This document shows positions 60,985-64,000 of a stretch of DNA of 64,000 nt, piece by piece. A program made the translations under genes and the position numbers. Source of the DNA: Circinella umbellata (Eukaryota > Mucoromycota > Mucoromycetes > Mucorales > Lichtheimiaceae). The notes under the pieces are model-generated. The model was not told where the DNA came from and searched no databases. It was given only the letters and a program-made list of their open reading frames with translations. The DNA lies in the NCBI GenBank assembly GCA_025093555.1, contig JAIWNF010000032.1:434001-498000 (forward strand), read 5' to 3'. Position 1 is the stretch's first letter, and each line of letters begins with the position of its first letter.

Positions 60985-62016
60985 TTATAATTGTTGAGCT
61001 CTCCAATCTTCTTCTTCTTCATCATCAGAAGAAGAAATATCCATATCATCAAAAACAGTTGTTATCTTTTCACTTGGTGCCTTTTTTAATACATTTCGTA
61101 CACCTTTTTTTAATCCATTTTTCAATTCTCGTTCCATATCCCCATCATCATAATCCACTCTATTTTCTCGTTCCTTTGGCATTGCTGACATTCCTTGAAC
61201 ACGCATTTTCTTTAAATTTTCAACTCTTGAATCAAATTCAGCTTGTTGACGAAACATCTCTTCATCTCGATCAAGCCATAATTCTTCATCTTCCTCTTCA
61301 TCTACTTTTTCAGATTCAATGATGGTATCTGCCATGGCTTCCTTAAATAATGAATATTCTTCATCAAGAATATTTTCTACTTGTTCTGCAATGGGTGCTT
61401 TATTACGTATACGAGCTTCTTCTTCTGGATCATCAAAAAATCCTTGTGGAAGATTAGATCCTGCTCCTCTTCCTTGTTGTTGTTGTTGTTGTTGTTGTTG
61501 TTGCGGTTTCTTTTGTTCTTGTTTTTTAGGTTGTGATGATGGTTTAAACTGTTCTTCTTTTATATCTTCTTCTTCTTCGTCATCGTCTTCTTCCTCGTCA
61601 GATATGTGTTGTTTAGAAGATGCATTATCAAAAAAGTCAGCAGGAAGTTGTTGTGAAGTATCATTGTCGTTTTCCATTTCTTCATCTTGTTCAATTTCAT
61701 CTACATTGTGTGTTTCATGATGTTTAGCTCGTTTTACAGATGTTTCTTCTGGAACTGGCGACGATGTTCGTTTTACAGGTCTCTTTTGTTGTTGTTGTTG
61801 CTTTTGTTGTTTTAATGAACGTAAACGCGCCATGTTTTCTTTATGATATGCTGAAGTTAAATGAGCTGACCAAACTGATTTGACTTGGCTCTGACATACC
61901 ACACATATCAGTTGATCTTGTGCATCATATTTAGCGAATGGATGTTCTACTCTTTTTTCTTTTTGTCTTTCTGAACGTTGTTGTTTAAGTAACTTTCTTA
62001 TTTCAGTTTTGGGCAT
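60985..62016 (-). CDS. ZNF830/CCDC16-like zinc-finger nuclear protein
   Basis: Single-exon, 343 residues. The N-terminus holds a C2H2 finger of the matrin/U1-like kind (CVVCQSQVKSVWSAHLTSAYH). Two copies of an LPxxFFD motif follow (LPADFFD at about 124, LPQGFFDDPEEEARIRN at about 190), and then an acidic/coiled-coil C-terminus (EEYSLFKEAMADTIIES, EEMFRQQAEFDSRVENLKKM). This order matches ZNF830/CCDC16, a spliceosome-associated protein important for genome stability and early development in animals. A polyglutamine run of about ten (CAA repeats, near 61480-61505) and several acidic runs are likely length-variable. Convergent with TFIIE-beta, with 90 bp between stop codons; divergent from the Nop13-like gene. 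Confidence 0.88.
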   Translation of the reverse strand: MPKTEIRKLLKQQRSERQKEKRVEHPFAKYDAQDQLICVVCQSQVKSVWSAHLTSAYHKENMARLRSLKQQKQQQQQKRPVKRTSSPVPEETSVKRAKHHETHNVDEIEQDEEMENDNDTSQQLPADFFDNASSKQHISDEEEDDDEEEEDIKEEQFKPSSQPKKQEQKKPQQQQQQQQQQGRGAGSNLPQGFFDDPEEEARIRNKAPIAEQVENILDEEYSLFKEAMADTIIESEKVDEEEDEELWLDRDEEMFRQQAEFDSRVENLKKMRVQGMSAMPKERENRVDYDDGDMERELKNGLKKGVRNVLKKAPSEKITTVFDDMDISSSDDEEEEDWRAQQL

Positions 62017-62230
62017 AATATCAATGTTTGAGTTGGGTTGGGGGGAAATAGGAGAACCAAAAAAAAAAAAAGAGAGAGAGAGTTAAATAGGGTTTATAAG
62101 TTATATATAAAGAGCAGTGGCTTATTCCCATTTTAGAAATGCATGATTTAATTATTGAAAAGCAGCACATTTTTTTTTTCTATTCTCTTTTTTTGTCTCT
62201 AATTCTTTTTTACGTTACTGAAAAAAAAAA
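62017..62230. promoter_or_regulatory. Shared divergent promoter, ZNF830-like / Nop13-like
   Basis: 214 bp between start codons on opposite strands. It includes a (GA)n run at about 62069-62081 and T-rich tracts. No specific operator is recognised. Confidence 0.5.
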
Positions 62231-63700
62231 ATGTCTGACGATGCTTTTGATTTAACTGCTGTTTTCAGCAATGTACCTGTCGATGAAGATACTCAATTAC
62301 ATGACGAGAAAATGAAGAAGAAAGCTGAAAAACGAGCTAAAGCGGATCGTGAAGAAAAAGTAAATAATAACACTATTGTGAACAGTAATGTCATTTTTAA
62401 GATCTATTGGTTTCTAAAAACTTTTATTATTTATTCTAGCGTAAACTTGCCAAAGAAAACAGAAAAGCGAAAAAAGATGCCCGAGAAAAAAATAAGAAAC
62501 GAAAGGTAAAAAAAAAAATAAGGATATTATTATTATTTTGGATTAGATAATTGATTATTATTATTATTTTATTTTAGAGAGGTGAAATTGTTAGTTCTGA
62601 TGAAGAAGAAGAAGGTTCAGATAATGAAGAAGGAAAAGATACCAAAAAGAAAAAATCATCATCAACGAAAAAAGAAAAAGTGGTCGAATTTGGTGTTTGG
62701 GTTGGAAATCTTGCATTTAGAACTACAAGAGAACAAATCACAAAATTTTTTTCAGATTGTGGTACTGTCACTCGATTAAAATGTCCTTCTGGAAATGGTA
62801 AAAATAGTAATAACAAAGGGTAAGTTTATTCTCTTCAATATATATATATATATAAGGATAAGTTTATATGTATGCTAATAAACTTCTGATAATCATTAGT
62901 TTCGCTTATGTCATGTTTGCTACTAAAGAAGAAGCAGATAAAGCAGTAGAAAAAAGTGAAGAAAAGATTGATGGTCGTGCATTATTGATTAAACATTCTG
63001 ATAACTTTGAACGTAAAGATGGATTAACAGTGAAAGAAGTTAAGAAACAAAAGAATCCACCTTGCGCTACATTATTTGTTGGTAATTTACGATTTGATTG
63101 TACAAAAGAAAAGTTACGAGAAGCCTTCAATGAATGTGGTGGTCAGATTATGAATGTTCGTCTTGGTACATTTGAAGATAGTGGTAAATGTAAAGGGTAA
63201 GTTAATATTTTATAGGATACTTTAAACTATGTATACTTAATAATTTGTCTTTCTTTTCTTTTAGCTTTGGTTATGTAGATTATGAAACAGTAGAAGATGC
63301 AACATTAGCTATTCGTGCATCAAACAAGCATATTATTGATGGTCAAAAAATTCGTGTGGAATTTGGAAGTGAACAAGCATATAAACGTGGTCGACCTTGG
63401 TTACAAAGAGATGCTGCACGTGATGCTGCTAAAAAAGAAGCGCGTGCTAATAATTATAACAATAACGATGGTGAACAACAGCAACAACAAGAACAATATA
63501 ATAATGAACAGTATAATAATGAACAATCATATGAAAGGCCTGAAAGAGAATATCGACGTAGAGAAAAACGTGAAAAGAAACCATTCTCAGGAGGATCATC
63601 ATCATCAGATAAACGAGTTGCTCCTGGTTTAGCATTATCACAAGCTCAACGACAAAAACCTACAGTACAAGCATTTAAGGGTACTAAAATTACCTTTTAA
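62231..63700 (+). CDS. NOP13: Nucleolar RNA-binding protein, two RRMs (Nop13-like)
   Basis: Five exons join in phase: 62231-62359, 62440-62505, 62578-62819, 62900-63196, 63265-63700. They give 389 residues. A Lys/Glu-rich N-terminus (residues about 25-100) resembles nucleolar localisation segments. RRM1 (about 105-190) has the RNP2 VWVGNLAF and RNP1 KGFAYVMF. RRM2 (about 210-290) has LFVGNLRF and KGFGYVDY. The C-terminus is Gln/Asn- and Arg-rich and ends RVAPGLALSQAQRQKPTVQ plus FKGTKITF, a tail characteristic of fungal Nop13 proteins. The family acts in pre-ribosome biogenesis in the nucleolus. Both RNP1 motifs keep their aromatic residues, so RNA binding should be intact. Confidence 0.9.
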
Positions 63701-63962
63701 ATAATGAATTGTTATATATTTGCATGAATTTTCCTTGATCATCTTTTTTTTTTACAAACACCCACCCACGCACCACACATTTATTTATATACTTATACAC
63801 ATTTAAAAATGACAAATGTTATTCTGGACAAAAATATAATCATATTAATATTAATATACAAAAGAAATTTCGTTTGATCGAATGATTGTGTGTGTGTGTG
63901 TGTGTGTGGTGTGAGTTATATATAAATAAAATGTACATGAATTGAATAAACTTTTATATGAT
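63701..63962. other. Convergent 3' flanks with a (GT)n tract
   Basis: Short spacer downstream of the Nop13-like gene, containing a GT dinucleotide repeat at about 63887-63908. Confidence 0.6.
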
Positions 63963-64000
63963 TTATTCTTGTTCTTCAAATTCTTCCAAGAAACTTTGTA
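63963..64000 (-). CDS. Probable C-terminus of a gene entering from the right edge
   Basis: The minus-strand frame at the right edge ends QSFLEEFEEQE followed by TAA at 63963-63965. The spacing after the Nop13-like gene and the acidic coding-like end suggest the last codons of a further gene, but 12 codons cannot identify it. Confidence 0.3.
   Translation of the reverse strand, partial: QSFLEEFEEQE

Noticed and set aside
61319..61720. 133-codon plus-strand frame with poly-Cys and poly-Ser
   Set aside because: Antisense of the CAA and GAA/GAT repeats of the ZNF830-like gene.
1..64000. tRNA, rRNA or CRISPR array
   Set aside because: No T-loop consensus of the GGTTCGANTCC type with a matching acceptor stem, no rRNA-like conserved block and no regularly spaced repeats were found by eye; a tRNAscan run would settle the tRNA question.

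Overview
The window looks like nuclear DNA of an early-diverging filamentous fungus, most likely Mucoromycota (Mucorales grade). The DNA is strongly AT-rich. Genes carry many short GT-AG introns, often with 3' ends of the form TAG or ATATAG. The conserved gene set is fungal, and several sequence families appear to be lineage-restricted. The genus cannot be fixed from sequence alone.

Layout. 1-5.3 kb: remains of a lineage-restricted PD-(D/E)XK-like gene, a 1.74 kb transposon-like element sitting inside a (GA)n tract, and a decayed lysine-rich coding segment. 6.2-12.5 kb: dense conserved genes (alpha-actinin; a Tls1/C9orf78-type splicing factor divergent from the proteasome chaperone Ump1/POMP; CFAP20/Bug22). 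13.0-31.6 kb: two full-size PDR-type ABC transporters (ABCG) in convergent orientation. They flank about 8 kb of gene-poor DNA that contains a broken Mutator-like (MULE) transposase followed by an OTU-peptidase remnant. 35-41.6 kb: a Ran1/Pat1-like kinase, a TMCO3/Kef-type cation:proton antiporter and an orphan disordered protein. 41.6-52.3 kb: a repeat island with a 0.2 kb tandem duplication, a 300-bp PIF/Harbinger-like MITE, a 793-bp Tc1/mariner-like element, a GC-rich hairpin island, and a second PD-(D/E)XK-like family member plus a pseudogene fragment derived from it. 52.3-64 kb: a second dense conserved block (M13 metallopeptidase, VC0807-like membrane protein, Oca6-like phosphatase, TFIIE-beta, ZNF830-like zinc-finger protein, Nop13-like RNA-binding protein).

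Most multi-exon models below were built by joining exons by eye so that phases close. Total coding length is divisible by three for alpha-actinin, Tls1, POMP, both PDR genes, the kinase, the antiporter, M13, VC0807, Oca6, TFIIE-beta and Nop13. The two conserved blocks supply cytoskeleton, splicing, transcription, ribosome-biogenesis and proteasome functions. The islands between them hold transposons and decaying lineage-specific genes. The most interesting material is the PD-(D/E)XK-like family with its shared intron position, the MULE-plus-OTU locus, the three small non-autonomous transposons with readable ends, and unusual splicing (11- and 13-nt microexons, one GC-AG intron).
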